Source of the DNA: Fodinibacter sp963707895
GTDB taxonomy: Bacteria > Actinomycetota > Actinomycetes > Actinomycetales > Dermatophilaceae
Reading direction: 5' to 3'
NCBI GenBank assembly: GCA_963707895.1
Contig: CAVPRS010000010.1
Coordinates: 496,001 to 560,000, forward strand
Length of the DNA: 64,000 nt
Shown: positions 18,241 through 26,306 of the stretch, piece after piece
Layout of the letters: each line of letters begins with the position of its first letter
Numbering within the stretch: position 1 is the first letter of the stretch
Made by a program: the position numbers and the translations under genes
The notes under the pieces: generated by a model
Told to the model about the DNA's origin: nothing
Databases searched by the model: none
What the model saw: the letters and a program-made list of their open reading frames with translations, nothing else

Positions 18241-20010
18241 TCAGCTCTCCTTGTCGTTCTCGTCGACGAACGAGTTGCCCTCGAGGTCTGCCGGGCCCAG
18301 CACCGAGACCGACGACTTGCCGTCGGCCCACTGGGCGTCCATCACCCCGGCGGTCACGGTCTCGGGGTGGTGCAGGTCGAATGCCGGTCGCTCGGAACGG
18401 ATCCGGGGGATGGTGTTGAAGTTGTGCCGCGGCGGCGGGCACGAGGTGGCCCACTCGAGCGACGCGCCGTAGCCCCACGGGTCGTCGGTCTCGACGAGCG
18501 GCGCGAAGCGCCAGGTCTTCCAGACGTTGAGCAGGAACGGGATCATCGACGAGGCGAGGATGACGGCGCCCACCGTGGAGATCCGGTTGCCGAGCGTGAA
18601 GCCGTCCTCGGGCAGGTAGTCGGCGTAGCGCCGCGGCATCCCCTGCATGCCGAGCAGGTGCTGCACGAGGAAGGTGGTGTGGAAGCCGATGAACAGCAGC
18701 CAGAAGTGGATCTTGCCCAGGCGCTCGTCGAGCATCCGGCCGGTGAGCTTCGGCCACCAGAAGTAGAAGCCGGCGAACATCGCGAACACCACGGTGCCGA
18801 ACACGACGTAGTGGAAGTGCGCCACGACGAAGTAGCTGTCGGACAGCTGGAAGTCGAGCGCCGGGCTGGCCAGGATGACGCCCGTCAGGCCGCCGAAGAG
18901 GAAGGTGACCAGGAAGCCGAGCGCCCACAGCATCGGGGTGTCGAAGGAGACCTTGCCGCCCCACATCGTGCCGATCCAGTTGAAGAACTTCACCCCCGTC
19001 GGCACCGCGATCAACATCGTCATGATCGCGAAGAACGGGAGGAGCACCTGACCGGTGACGTACATGTGGTGCGCCCACACGCTGACCGACAGGGCGGCGA
19101 TGGCGATCGTCGCGTAGACGAGGGTCTTGTAGCCGAAGATCGGCTTGCGCGAGAAGACCGGCAGCACCTCGGAGATGATGCCGAAGAAGGGCAGCGCGAT
19201 GACGTAGACCTCCGGGTGCCCGAAGAACCAGAAGATGTGCTGCCAGAGCATCGGCCCGCCGTTGCCGGGGTCGAACACGTGAGCACCGAACCGGCGGTCG
19301 GCACCGAGCGCGAAGAGCGCCGCGGCCAGGGCCGGGAAGATGAGGAGCACGAGGATCGAGGTGACGAGCACGGTCCAGGTGAAGATCGGCATCCGGAACA
19401 TGGTCATGCCCGGGGCGCGCATGCACAGGATCGTGGTGATGAAGTTGACGCCACCGAGGATGGTGCCGAAGCCGGCGAGCGCCAGGCCGAAGACCCACAG
19501 GTCGCCGCCCATCCCGGGGCTGTAGCTGTTGTCGGACAGCGGGGCGTAGGCGAACCAGCCGAAGGCGGCGGCGCCACCCGGGGTGAGGAAGCCGGCACCG
19601 GCGATGATGCCGCCGAACAGGTAGGCCCAGTAGGCGAGCATGTTCAGCCGCGGGAACGCGACGTCGGGGGCACCGATCTGCAGCGGCATCAGGGCGTTGG
19701 CGAAGCCGGCGAACAGCGGTGTCGCGAAGAGCAGCAGCATGATCGTGCCGTGCATCGTGAACATCTGGTTGTACTGCTCGGGGGTGTCGACGAACTGCAG
19801 CCCGGGAGTAGCCAGCTCGGCGCGGATGACCAGCGCCATGATGCCGGCGAGGATGAACCAGATGAACGAGGTGATGAAGTAGAGGTTGCCGATCACCTTG
19901 TGGTCGGTGGTGGTGATCCACTTGACGACGGTGGCGCCCTTCGACACGCGGCGGACGTGTGCCCCTGCACCGGCGGTGCGCAGCATCGTGGAGTCGGAAG
20001 CGGCACTCAT
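18241..20010 (-). CDS. ctaD: Cytochrome c oxidase subunit I
   Basis: The catalytic heme-copper subunit reduces O2 at heme a3-CuB and pumps protons. The 589-aa protein has twelve membrane helices, HGTIMLLLFATPLFAGFANA with a heme a ligand, WFFGHPEVYVIALPFFG with the CuB His and cross-linked Tyr, WAHHMYVTG with the two further CuB His, and HFHYVVFGTVVFAMFAG. The C-terminus is a soluble tail ending NSFVDENDKES. It lies 2 bp after ctaC and 3 bp before ctaF, forming a ctaC-D-F operon. Confidence 0.97.
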   Translation of the reverse strand: MSAASDSTMLRTAGAGAHVRRVSKGATVVKWITTTDHKVIGNLYFITSFIWFILAGIMALVIRAELATPGLQFVDTPEQYNQMFTMHGTIMLLLFATPLFAGFANALMPLQIGAPDVAFPRLNMLAYWAYLFGGIIAGAGFLTPGGAAAFGWFAYAPLSDNSYSPGMGGDLWVFGLALAGFGTILGGVNFITTILCMRAPGMTMFRMPIFTWTVLVTSILVLLIFPALAAALFALGADRRFGAHVFDPGNGGPMLWQHIFWFFGHPEVYVIALPFFGIISEVLPVFSRKPIFGYKTLVYATIAIAALSVSVWAHHMYVTGQVLLPFFAIMTMLIAVPTGVKFFNWIGTMWGGKVSFDTPMLWALGFLVTFLFGGLTGVILASPALDFQLSDSYFVVAHFHYVVFGTVVFAMFAGFYFWWPKLTGRMLDERLGKIHFWLLFIGFHTTFLVQHLLGMQGMPRRYADYLPEDGFTLGNRISTVGAVILASSMIPFLLNVWKTWRFAPLVETDDPWGYGASLEWATSCPPPRHNFNTIPRIRSERPAFDLHHPETVTAGVMDAQWADGKSSVSVLGPADLEGNSFVDENDKES

Positions 20011-20012
20011 CG

Positions 20013-20906
20013 TCAGTTACCTCCGTCGGTGGGCGCGTCCTGGCCCTCCATCAGCTCTTCGCGGCTGAGCGTGTTGTTGAGCAGGCCGGACTGTCCGGCG
20101 GCTCTCAGCTCGCCCATGTGCTGGTCGTACTCCGCTCGGGGGACGACCTTGACGTTGAAGAGCATGTGCGAGTGGTAGGCGCCGCACAGCTCGGCGCACT
20201 TGCCCTGGAAGGTGCCCTCCTGGGTCGTGACCACCTGGAACTTGTTGACCCGCCCCGGGATCATGTCCATCTTGGTCAGGAACACGGGCACCCAGAACGA
20301 GTGGATGACGTCGCGCGCGGTGAGCACGAACTCGACCCGCTCCCCCACCGGCAGGTAGAGGGTCGGGATGGTCTCCTCGGCGCCCGGCTCGCCGGTCATG
20401 ATGGCCTGCGCGCCGGTCTCGTGGGTGTCGTCCTCGACGTAGTTGAAGTCCCAGCTCCACTGCTTGCCGACGACGTTGATCGTGACGTCGGCCGGCGTCG
20501 AGGTGTTGAGCAGCTTCGACTCGTCGCGGGCGGTGTAGTAGAAGAGCACGACGACCATGAAGATCGGGACCACCGTGTAGAGGATCTCGATCGGGATGTT
20601 GTAGCGCAGCTGCACGGGCAGCTCGTTGTCGTCCTTGCGGCGGCGGTAGGCCACGACGCACCAGCCGATCAGACCCCACACGAGCGCCCCGACGGCCAGG
20701 GCCGCGATCCAGGCGCCGATCCACAGGCTGGTGACCGTCTCGCCACCCTCCGTGACGGCCGGCGGGAGCCAGCCGGTGGACGCGTTGCCGCGCAGGCTGC
20801 CCGCGGCGCAGCCGCTCAGGGCGGCGACGGACAACGCACCGATGAGCATCCCGGCGCCGACGCGGCGCCGGGTACGGCGGGGCGATGAGAGGTCGTGCTG
20901 GCGCAC
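20013..20906 (-). CDS. ctaC: Cytochrome c oxidase subunit II
   Basis: The 297-aa product has a lipoprotein-like signal (ALSVAALSGC), two membrane helices (WIAALAVGALVWGLIGWCVV and ILYTVVPIFMVVVLFYYTA), then a cupredoxin domain with the CuA motif CAELCGAYHSHM and GKQWSWDFNY, the aromatic docking segment. It receives electrons from QcrC. The start is a GTG. It is divergent from the cysteine-desulfurase-like gene. Confidence 0.95.
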   Translation of the reverse strand: MRQHDLSSPRRTRRRVGAGMLIGALSVAALSGCAAGSLRGNASTGWLPPAVTEGGETVTSLWIGAWIAALAVGALVWGLIGWCVVAYRRRKDDNELPVQLRYNIPIEILYTVVPIFMVVVLFYYTARDESKLLNTSTPADVTINVVGKQWSWDFNYVEDDTHETGAQAIMTGEPGAEETIPTLYLPVGERVEFVLTARDVIHSFWVPVFLTKMDMIPGRVNKFQVVTTQEGTFQGKCAELCGAYHSHMLFNVKVVPRAEYDQHMGELRAAGQSGLLNNTLSREELMEGQDAPTDGGN

Positions 20907-20988
20907 CGCTGCACCCTTCGTCTGGAGGAGGTCTCGAACGAGCCAAACCCTACTGCACCACCTGCGATCGAGTCAGTCAGGACCGGGC

Positions 20989-20994
20989 TACCGT
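20989..20994 (+). promoter_or_regulatory. -10-like hexamer of a probable leaderless promoter
   Basis: TACCGT lies 6 nt before the GTG at 21001. Confidence 0.5.
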
Positions 20995-21000
20995 CTAGGC

Positions 21001-22161
21001 GTGGCGCGCCCCCCTTCCGACCTGCCGGCCGCCGGGCTGCTGGACGCCGCCCGGGGACCCCTGCACCCCGCCGCGGTGCACACCCTGGAGGCCGCCGTGG
21101 CCGCCGGCTGGGCCGACCCCACCAGGCTGAACGCACCGGGTCGGCGCGCCCGCGCGCTGCTCGACCAGGCCCGTGAGGTGCTCGCCACCGGGCTCGGGGT
21201 ACGTCCTGCGGAGCTCTCCGTGCACGCGAGCCCCGAGGCGGCCCTCGAGACCGGCCTGACGGGGCTTCGCCACGCCCGCCGACGGGTCGGCGCCCGCGTC
21301 GTCGCCGGGGCCACCGAGCGCTCCGTGCTCCTGCTCCAGCCGGGGGCCGAGTCGCCGGTGCCCGTCGACGCGCGCGGCCGGGTCGACACGGGTGCCTATG
21401 CCGCCGCACTCGTGGGTGGTGACGTCGCCGCAGCGGTGCTCCAGACCGCCAACGCCGAGGTCGCCACCCGACAGCCCGTCTCGGTGGTCGACCAGCTCTG
21501 TCGGGAGCACGGCATCCCCCTGCTGCTCGACGCCACGGCGTCGGCCGGGCGCGACCCGCACGCCATCCCACCGGGCGCCGGCGCTGTCGTCGTGGCCGAC
21601 GCGGCGTCGTTCGCGGGTCCGCCGCTCGGGCTGCTCGCCGTGCGCACCGGCACCCGCTGGGGCCTGCCCGGGCCGCGTCGCGAGGCGGAGCAGGGCCGTG
21701 AGCACGCGGCGCCCTGGGTGCCCCTCGTGCTCGCCGCAGCCGAGGCGTGGCGCCAGGCCGAGTCGGTCGCGGACGCCGAGGCCCGCGAGGCGCGCGAGCT
21801 CGTCGACCGGGTGCGGCGGGCCGCGGCCTCGGTGCGCGACGTCGAGGTCGTGGGCGACCCCGACGACCGGCTCCCCCACGTCGTGACCTTCAGCGTGCTC
21901 TACGCCGACGGCGAGGTGCTGCTCGAGGAGCTGGCCCGGCGCGGCCTGTCGGTCGCGAGCGGCTCGGCCTGCACGTCGAGCGCCCTGCGGCCCAGCCACG
22001 TGCTCGCGGCGATGGGGGTGCTCACCCACGGCAACGTGCGGGTCACCCTGCCGCTCGCGGCGGTCTCCCCCAGCCGTGCCGACGACGTCGACCGGCTGTG
22101 CCGCGAGCTGCCCGACGCCGTCGCCGCCGTGCGCCGCCGGCTCGGGACGGACGACCTGTGA
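21001..22161 (+). CDS. Cysteine desulfurase-like protein lacking the PLP lysine
   Basis: The 386-aa product has the fold-type I aminotransferase/NifS layout: LLLDATASAGRDP (the PLP-pyridine Asp) and LSVASGSACTSSALRPS, which keeps the catalytic loop Cys of desulfurases. Where the Schiff-base Lys normally sits (SAHK..GP.G) the protein reads AASFAGPPLG, and the whole translation contains no lysine at all. Classic PLP chemistry therefore looks impossible. The stop overlaps the start of a TusA-like sulfur carrier (GTGA), so the two act together; in some actinobacteria they are annotated as a fusion. A persulfide-handling or scaffold role is inference. Confidence 0.78.
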   Translation: MARPPSDLPAAGLLDAARGPLHPAAVHTLEAAVAAGWADPTRLNAPGRRARALLDQAREVLATGLGVRPAELSVHASPEAALETGLTGLRHARRRVGARVVAGATERSVLLLQPGAESPVPVDARGRVDTGAYAAALVGGDVAAAVLQTANAEVATRQPVSVVDQLCREHGIPLLLDATASAGRDPHAIPPGAGAVVVADAASFAGPPLGLLAVRTGTRWGLPGPRREAEQGREHAAPWVPLVLAAAEAWRQAESVADAEAREARELVDRVRRAAASVRDVEVVGDPDDRLPHVVTFSVLYADGEVLLEELARRGLSVASGSACTSSALRPSHVLAAMGVLTHGNVRVTLPLAAVSPSRADDVDRLCRELPDAVAAVRRRLGTDDL

Positions 22162-22424
22162 ACGGCGGTCCCCCGGTCGTCGACGCACGCGGCACCCGGT
22201 GCCCGGTGCCCGTCATCCGCCTCGCTCGCGCCGCGCGCGACCTGCCCGCCGGGGCGACGCTGGTGCTGCTCGCCGACGACGTCGCCGCCTGGTCCGACGT
22301 GCCGGCCTGGGCCCGGATGAAGGGCCACACGGTGTCGCTGCACGAGGACGAGGACTGGACCGAGTACCGCGTGGTGCTCGGCGCCCCGCGCACCGACCGG
22401 GGTCAGGCCGACAGCTCGACCTGA
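22158..22424 (+). CDS. TusA-family sulfur carrier protein
   Basis: The 88-aa product has the TusA signature DARGTRCPVPVIRL with the sulfur-accepting Cys15 in a CPxP motif, followed by the two-layer alpha-beta core (LVLLADDVAAW...MKGHTVSLHEDEDW). TusA proteins relay persulfide sulfur from desulfurases. The GTG start overlaps the stop of the desulfurase-like gene, indicating coupled translation and a partnership. Its 3' end overlaps the convergent aat gene by 22 bp. Confidence 0.88.
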   Translation: MNGGPPVVDARGTRCPVPVIRLARAARDLPAGATLVLLADDVAAWSDVPAWARMKGHTVSLHEDEDWTEYRVVLGAPRTDRGQADSST

Positions 22425-23086
22425 GGCGCGTGCAGGGCCTCGGCGAGCCGCTCGAGGTACTGCTCGCGCGGCCACTCCTGCGCCCCCAGCCGCCGCAGGT
22501 GGTCCGTGGCCCACTGCACGTCCACGATGCGGCGCGGGTCGCCATCCGCGTGGAAGACCTCGACGAGCCCCACGAGGGCGACCTTCGACGCGTCGCGCAC
22601 GGTGTGGAACATCGACTCCCCCGCGAACAGGCCGCCGATCGACACGCCGTACAGGCCCCCGACCAGCCGGTCGTCCTGCCAGGCCTCGACGCTGTGCGCC
22701 CAGCCCAGGGCGTGCAGGCGGCCGTACGCCTCGGCGACCTCGCCGGTGATCCAGCGTCCCTCGCGCGACGGGTCGGCGCAGTGCCGCACGACGTCGTCGA
22801 ACGCGGTGTCGACCCGCAGGTCGAAGCGGTCACGCGCCTTGCGCAGCGAGCGGCTCACCCGCAGCCCACCCGCCGGGATGACGCCGCGCGGGTCGGGCGA
22901 CCACCACCCCATCGCGCCGGTGCCCTGCGGGCCCAGGCCCATGGGGAACAGGCCGAGCCGGTAGGCGGCGAGCAGGGTTCCCGGCTCGAGGTCGGCACCC
23001 GCGGCGACGAGGTCGTCGCCGGGGTCGGCGCGGGCCGAGTCGAGCAGCCAGGGACTGCTCGGGGGCTCGACCGGCGGGTGGACCAT
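22403..23086 (-). CDS. aat: Leucyl/phenylalanyl-tRNA-protein transferase
   Basis: It adds Leu or Phe from charged tRNA to proteins with N-terminal Arg or Lys, marking them for ClpS-ClpP degradation. The 227-aa product has the family motifs AYRLGLFPMG, MGWWSPDPRGVIP, VEAWQDDRLVGGLYGVSIGG and AGESMFH. The length is normal. The N-terminus is short and proline-rich. It lies downstream of the PfkB gene on the same strand with a 20-bp gap. Confidence 0.94.
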   Translation of the reverse strand: MVHPPVEPPSSPWLLDSARADPGDDLVAAGADLEPGTLLAAYRLGLFPMGLGPQGTGAMGWWSPDPRGVIPAGGLRVSRSLRKARDRFDLRVDTAFDDVVRHCADPSREGRWITGEVAEAYGRLHALGWAHSVEAWQDDRLVGGLYGVSIGGLFAGESMFHTVRDASKVALVGLVEVFHADGDPRRIVDVQWATDHLRRLGAQEWPREQYLERLAEALHAPQVELSA

Positions 23087-23106
23087 CGCGGTGTCGGGCG
23101 GGTCGG

Positions 23107-24090
23107 TCAGTCGCGGGCGCAGCGCACCAGCGGCGCGATCTCCTGCGCGGCCTCGTCGCCGTAGGCGTCGCTGAACCGCTCGAGGAAGCCGGTGCGGGTG
23201 ACGGCGTACTCCTGGGTGCCCACCGTCTCGAGCACGTGGGCCGCGAGCACCGAGCCGATCTGCGCGCAGCGCTCGTGGCCGAGCCCGCCCGCGAGCCCGA
23301 CGAGGAAGCCGGCCCGGAACGCGTCACCGACGCCCGTGGGGTCGACCCGCTCGACGTCACCGGCCACCGGCACGTGGATCGGGTCCTGGCCCTTGGTGCG
23401 GATGTCGGCGCCGTCCTTGCCGCGGGTGATGACGCGGGTGGTGACGCGGTCGTCGATCTCGGCCTGGCTCCATCCGGTCTTGGTCTCGGTGAGGTGCGAC
23501 TCGTACTCGTTGGTGAACAGGAAGTCGGCGCCGTCGATCAGCTTGCGGATGAAGGGGCCGTCGGCGAAGGCGAGCTGCTGCGACGGGTCGGCGATGAACG
23601 GGATGCCGCGGGTGCGGCACTCCTGGGTGTGGCGGAGCATCGCCTCGGGGTCGTCGGCGCCGATGAGCACCAGGTCGAGGTCCCACTGGGAGTGGATCGG
23701 GCCGAGCTCGATCATCCGGGCCTCGGCCATCGCGCCGGCGTAGAAGGTGGCGATCTGGGCCATCGTGTCGTCGGTGGTGCACACGAAGCGGGCGGTGTGC
23801 CGCGACTGCGAGATGTGCACGTGGTCGGTGACGACGCCGTGCCGGCTCAGCCAGCTGCGGTAGTCGGAGAAGTCCTCGCCGGCGGCACCGACGAGGATCG
23901 GTCGCGCGCCGAGCACGGCCATGCCGAAGCAGATGTTGCCGGCGACGCCGCCCCGGCGGATCTCGAGGGTGTCGGCGAGGAAGCTCACCGAGATCTTGTC
24001 GAGCTGCTCGACGACGAGGGAGTCCGAGAAGGCACCCCGGAAGGTCATGAGGTGGTCGGTCGCGATGGACCCGGTGACGGCGATCTGCAC
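23107..24090 (-). CDS. PfkB-family carbohydrate/adenosine kinase
   Basis: The 327-aa product has both PfkB signatures: the N-terminal RRGGVAGNICFGMAVLGARP and the C-terminal DPTGVGDAFRAGFLVGL with the catalytic Asp of GxGD. IAVTGSIATDHLMTF at the start and overall length resemble the adenosine-kinase-like member conserved beside the aa3 genes in actinobacteria (from memory, Rv2202c). The substrate cannot be assigned with certainty. GTG 24090 is preceded by TAGGTT 7 nt upstream. Confidence 0.87.
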   Translation of the reverse strand: MQIAVTGSIATDHLMTFRGAFSDSLVVEQLDKISVSFLADTLEIRRGGVAGNICFGMAVLGARPILVGAAGEDFSDYRSWLSRHGVVTDHVHISQSRHTARFVCTTDDTMAQIATFYAGAMAEARMIELGPIHSQWDLDLVLIGADDPEAMLRHTQECRTRGIPFIADPSQQLAFADGPFIRKLIDGADFLFTNEYESHLTETKTGWSQAEIDDRVTTRVITRGKDGADIRTKGQDPIHVPVAGDVERVDPTGVGDAFRAGFLVGLAGGLGHERCAQIGSVLAAHVLETVGTQEYAVTRTGFLERFSDAYGDEAAQEIAPLVRCARD

Positions 24091-24097
24091 GACGACG

Positions 24098-24103
24098 AAC
24101 CTA
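24098..24103 (-). promoter_or_regulatory. -10-like hexamer of a probable leaderless promoter
   Basis: TAGGTT lies 7 nt before the GTG at 24090. Confidence 0.5.
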
Positions 24104-24158
24104 CCCCGCCGCGTGGGCCGCGCAGCGCGCGGGAGTGCGCCGTCCGGGGCCTGGAACG

Positions 24159-24198
24159 CCGAGAGGGCCCGTGCCGGTGTCGGCAGGGGCCCTCTCGG
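24159..24198 (-). terminator. Strong hairpin downstream of erpA
   Basis: A perfect 12-bp stem, CCGAGAGGGCCC (24159-24170) with GGGCCCTCTCGG (24187-24198), and a 16-nt loop. It lies 17 nt past the erpA stop. No T-tract is present, as is common in high-GC actinobacteria. Confidence 0.75.
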
Positions 24199-24214
24199 GT
24201 GGCGTCAGCGGGTG

Positions 24215-24595
24215 TCAGCTGAAGCTGTCGCCGCAGGCGCAGGAGCTGCCCGCGTTGGGGTTGTCGATGGTGAAGCCCTGCTTCTCGATGGTGTCGGCGA
24301 AGTCGATGGTGGCGCCCTCGAGGTAGGGGGCGCTCATCCGGTCGACGACGACCTCGACCCCGCCGAAGTCGCGCACGAGGTCACCGTCGAGGGTGCGCTC
24401 GTCGAAGTAGAGCTGGTAGATCAGGCCGGAGCAGCCGCCGGGCTGCACGCCGACGCGAAGGCGCAGGTCGTCGCGGCCCTCCTGCCCGAGCAGGGACTGG
24501 ACCTTGCCGGCGGCGACGTCGGTGAGGACGACGCCGTGCGCGGGAGCCTCGGCCTCGGGGGTCGGGGCCTCGGTGGTCTGGAGCTGATCGCTCAT
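24215..24595 (-). CDS. erpA: A-type iron-sulfur cluster insertion protein
   Basis: It accepts and delivers Fe-S clusters to target proteins. The 126-aa product has the three conserved cysteines of the HesB/IscA/ErpA family: GGCSGLIYQL and the C-terminal SSCACGDSF. About 20 acidic, proline-rich residues precede the domain. GAGGAG lies about 10 nt before the ATG, so unlike many neighbours it has a Shine-Dalgarno leader. The desulfurase-like/TusA pair lies 2 kb away. Confidence 0.92.
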   Translation of the reverse strand: MSDQLQTTEAPTPEAEAPAHGVVLTDVAAGKVQSLLGQEGRDDLRLRVGVQPGGCSGLIYQLYFDERTLDGDLVRDFGGVEVVVDRMSAPYLEGATIDFADTIEKQGFTIDNPNAGSSCACGDSFS

Positions 24596-24738
24596 TGCAG
24601 TGCACTCCTCGTGCTGGCGGTGGCCTGACGGCGGCCCGGTCGAGGTGGACAACCCGTGGTGGGCGTCCGGTGTTCCCGGGCTCTGCACACAGGATACGTC
24701 GCCGGGCCGGGATTACCGCCTCGCCCCCGCCGGGTGCA

Positions 24739-24829
24739 CAACTTTCCCGCCCGATCAGGGAACCTTCACCTTCGCACCGGAACCGTTCCCCTGCGAACCT
24801 GAAGGTTCTGGCACCGGGCGAGAAAGTTG
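24739..24829. repeat. Long imperfect intergenic palindrome
   Basis: Outer arms 24739-24753 (CAACTTTCCCGCCCG) and 24815-24829 match with one mismatch. Inner arms 24760-24776 (GAACCTTCACCTTCGCA) and 24792-24808 match with two. It lies upstream of erpA and downstream of glxK, both on the minus strand, so it could end glycerate-kinase transcription or be a mobile palindromic repeat. It fills most of the 270-bp gap. Confidence 0.6.
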
Positions 24830-24865
24830 GGACTCAGCGGGCGGGCGGTCCCGACGGGATGACGG

Positions 24866-26032
24866 TCAGCGGGCGGGCGACCAGGTGCGCGCCACCCGCG
24901 CGGTGCGGGCGGCGAGCGTCTCGACCGGGTCCGCGACCATCGCCTCGACCTCGTCGCGGCTGCCGGCGACGGCGTAGGTGCCGGCCAGCCCGAGGGTCAT
25001 CGTCTCGCGCCGGCCGACGAGGCACTCCCCCGCGACGAGCACCGCCGGGCGGCCCGTGTCGAGGGCCGCGGCCGCCACGCCGGCGACGACGGAACCCCGC
25101 ATGGTGCTCCAGTCGACCCGTCCGGCCCCGGTCACGACGAGGTCGCTGCGGGCCGCCGCCACCCCGAACCCGCACTCGCGCAGCACCTCGGCGACGCCAC
25201 CGACCCGTCGGGCCCCCAGCGCGAGCAGGCCGTAGCCCAGGCCACCCGCGGCACCGGCACCGGCCTCGCGGTCGAGACGGCGCGGCATCCCGCTGAGCAG
25301 CTCGACGGGCGGTGACGGCAGCGACCGGCCGACGACGTCGGTGAACCGGCCGAGGGCGCCCTCCAGCGCCTGGGCCAGCTCGGGCGAGGCTCCCTTGCGG
25401 GGCGCCTCGACGGCACTCGTGCCCTGCAGGCCCAGCATCGGCGTCTCGTCGTCGGTGGCGAGCACGATCTCGGTGCCGGCGAACCGCGCGACCACCGCGC
25501 CCAGGCCGGGCAGCGCGTCGTCGGGCGCCGAGGCCAGGGCGAGTCCGCCCCGGGCCAGCACGGATGACGGGCCGGCCCCCAGCGCCGCCAGCATCCCGGC
25601 CCCGGCGTCGTTCGTGGCGCTGCCACCCACCCCGACGACGATCTTGGCGACGCCCTGCTCGAGGGCGACCTCGAGCAGCTGGCCGACCCCCCACGTGCTG
25701 GTCAGCCCGGGGTCGCGCTCGTCGGCGTCGAGCAGGTGCAGCCCGCTCGCCTGGGACGCCTCGACGTAGGCCGTGCGCATCCCGTCACGCTCGACCACGA
25801 GCACGGCGGCGGGCACCTCGCGGCCCAGGGCGTCACTGACCGTGGTGGCGACCGTGGTGCCACCCAGCGCCCGGGAGAGCACGTCGAGGAAGCCCGGACC
25901 ACCGTCGGAGAGGGGCAGCAGCTCGACCTCGTCGTGCGGCGCGCCGCGCGACCACCCCTGGGCCATCGCCGTCGCCGCCTGGACGGGGCCGAGCGTCGAG
26001 CCGAAGGAGTCCGGGGCGATGAGCACGCGCAC
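24866..26032 (-). CDS. Glycerate kinase (GlxK family)
   Basis: It phosphorylates glycerate with ATP. The 388-aa product starts MRVLIAPDSFGSTLGPVQAA, the family N-terminus, and contains LPLSDGGPGFLDVL, IVVGVGGSATNDAGAGML and a late DLVVTGAGRVDWSTM segment, all hallmarks of this family. In the last motif the usual glutamate (GEGRLD) is Ala (GAGRVD). The GTG start is preceded by TAGCCT 6 nt upstream. Divergent from nadA. Confidence 0.9.
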   Translation of the reverse strand: MRVLIAPDSFGSTLGPVQAATAMAQGWSRGAPHDEVELLPLSDGGPGFLDVLSRALGGTTVATTVSDALGREVPAAVLVVERDGMRTAYVEASQASGLHLLDADERDPGLTSTWGVGQLLEVALEQGVAKIVVGVGGSATNDAGAGMLAALGAGPSSVLARGGLALASAPDDALPGLGAVVARFAGTEIVLATDDETPMLGLQGTSAVEAPRKGASPELAQALEGALGRFTDVVGRSLPSPPVELLSGMPRRLDREAGAGAAGGLGYGLLALGARRVGGVAEVLRECGFGVAAARSDLVVTGAGRVDWSTMRGSVVAGVAAAALDTGRPAVLVAGECLVGRRETMTLGLAGTYAVAGSRDEVEAMVADPVETLAARTARVARTWSPAR

Positions 26033-26038
26033 GCGGTG

Positions 26039-26044
26039 AGGCTA
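26039..26044 (-). promoter_or_regulatory. -10-like hexamer of a probable leaderless promoter
   Basis: TAGCCT lies 6 nt before the GTG at 26032. Confidence 0.5.
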
Positions 26045-26294
26045 TCGGTGTCGTGACGTCGGGGCACGCGAGGGGACGACCGCCGTCCGCCGCCTCGGCC
26101 CGGCGCAGGGCAATCTTCGCGGCTCTGGTCCATCCGCCCGGCTCTGGTCCGTCTGCCCGGATGGCGGTGCTGTGGCACCACCCGCCCCGCGGATCACCGC
26201 CACCCCGCAGGTCACCACCATCCCAGCGGATGCCGGCACCCAGTTCCCCCGTCAGCCCGGTCGGGCGGCGACCTCCGAGCGCGAGCCCACGGCA

Positions 26295-26300
26295 TACGAT
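26295..26300 (+). promoter_or_regulatory. -10-like hexamer of a probable leaderless promoter
   Basis: TACGAT lies 6 nt before the GTG at 26307. Confidence 0.5.
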
Positions 26301-26306
26301 CGGGGC

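Noticed and set aside
17794..20178. A 794-codon plus-strand frame over ctaF-ctaD-ctaC
   Set aside because: It is antisense to essential oxidase genes and has shadow composition.
24596..24738. A riboswitch upstream of erpA
   Set aside because: Only a Shine-Dalgarno site and plain GC-rich sequence are visible; no known aptamer pattern was recognised.
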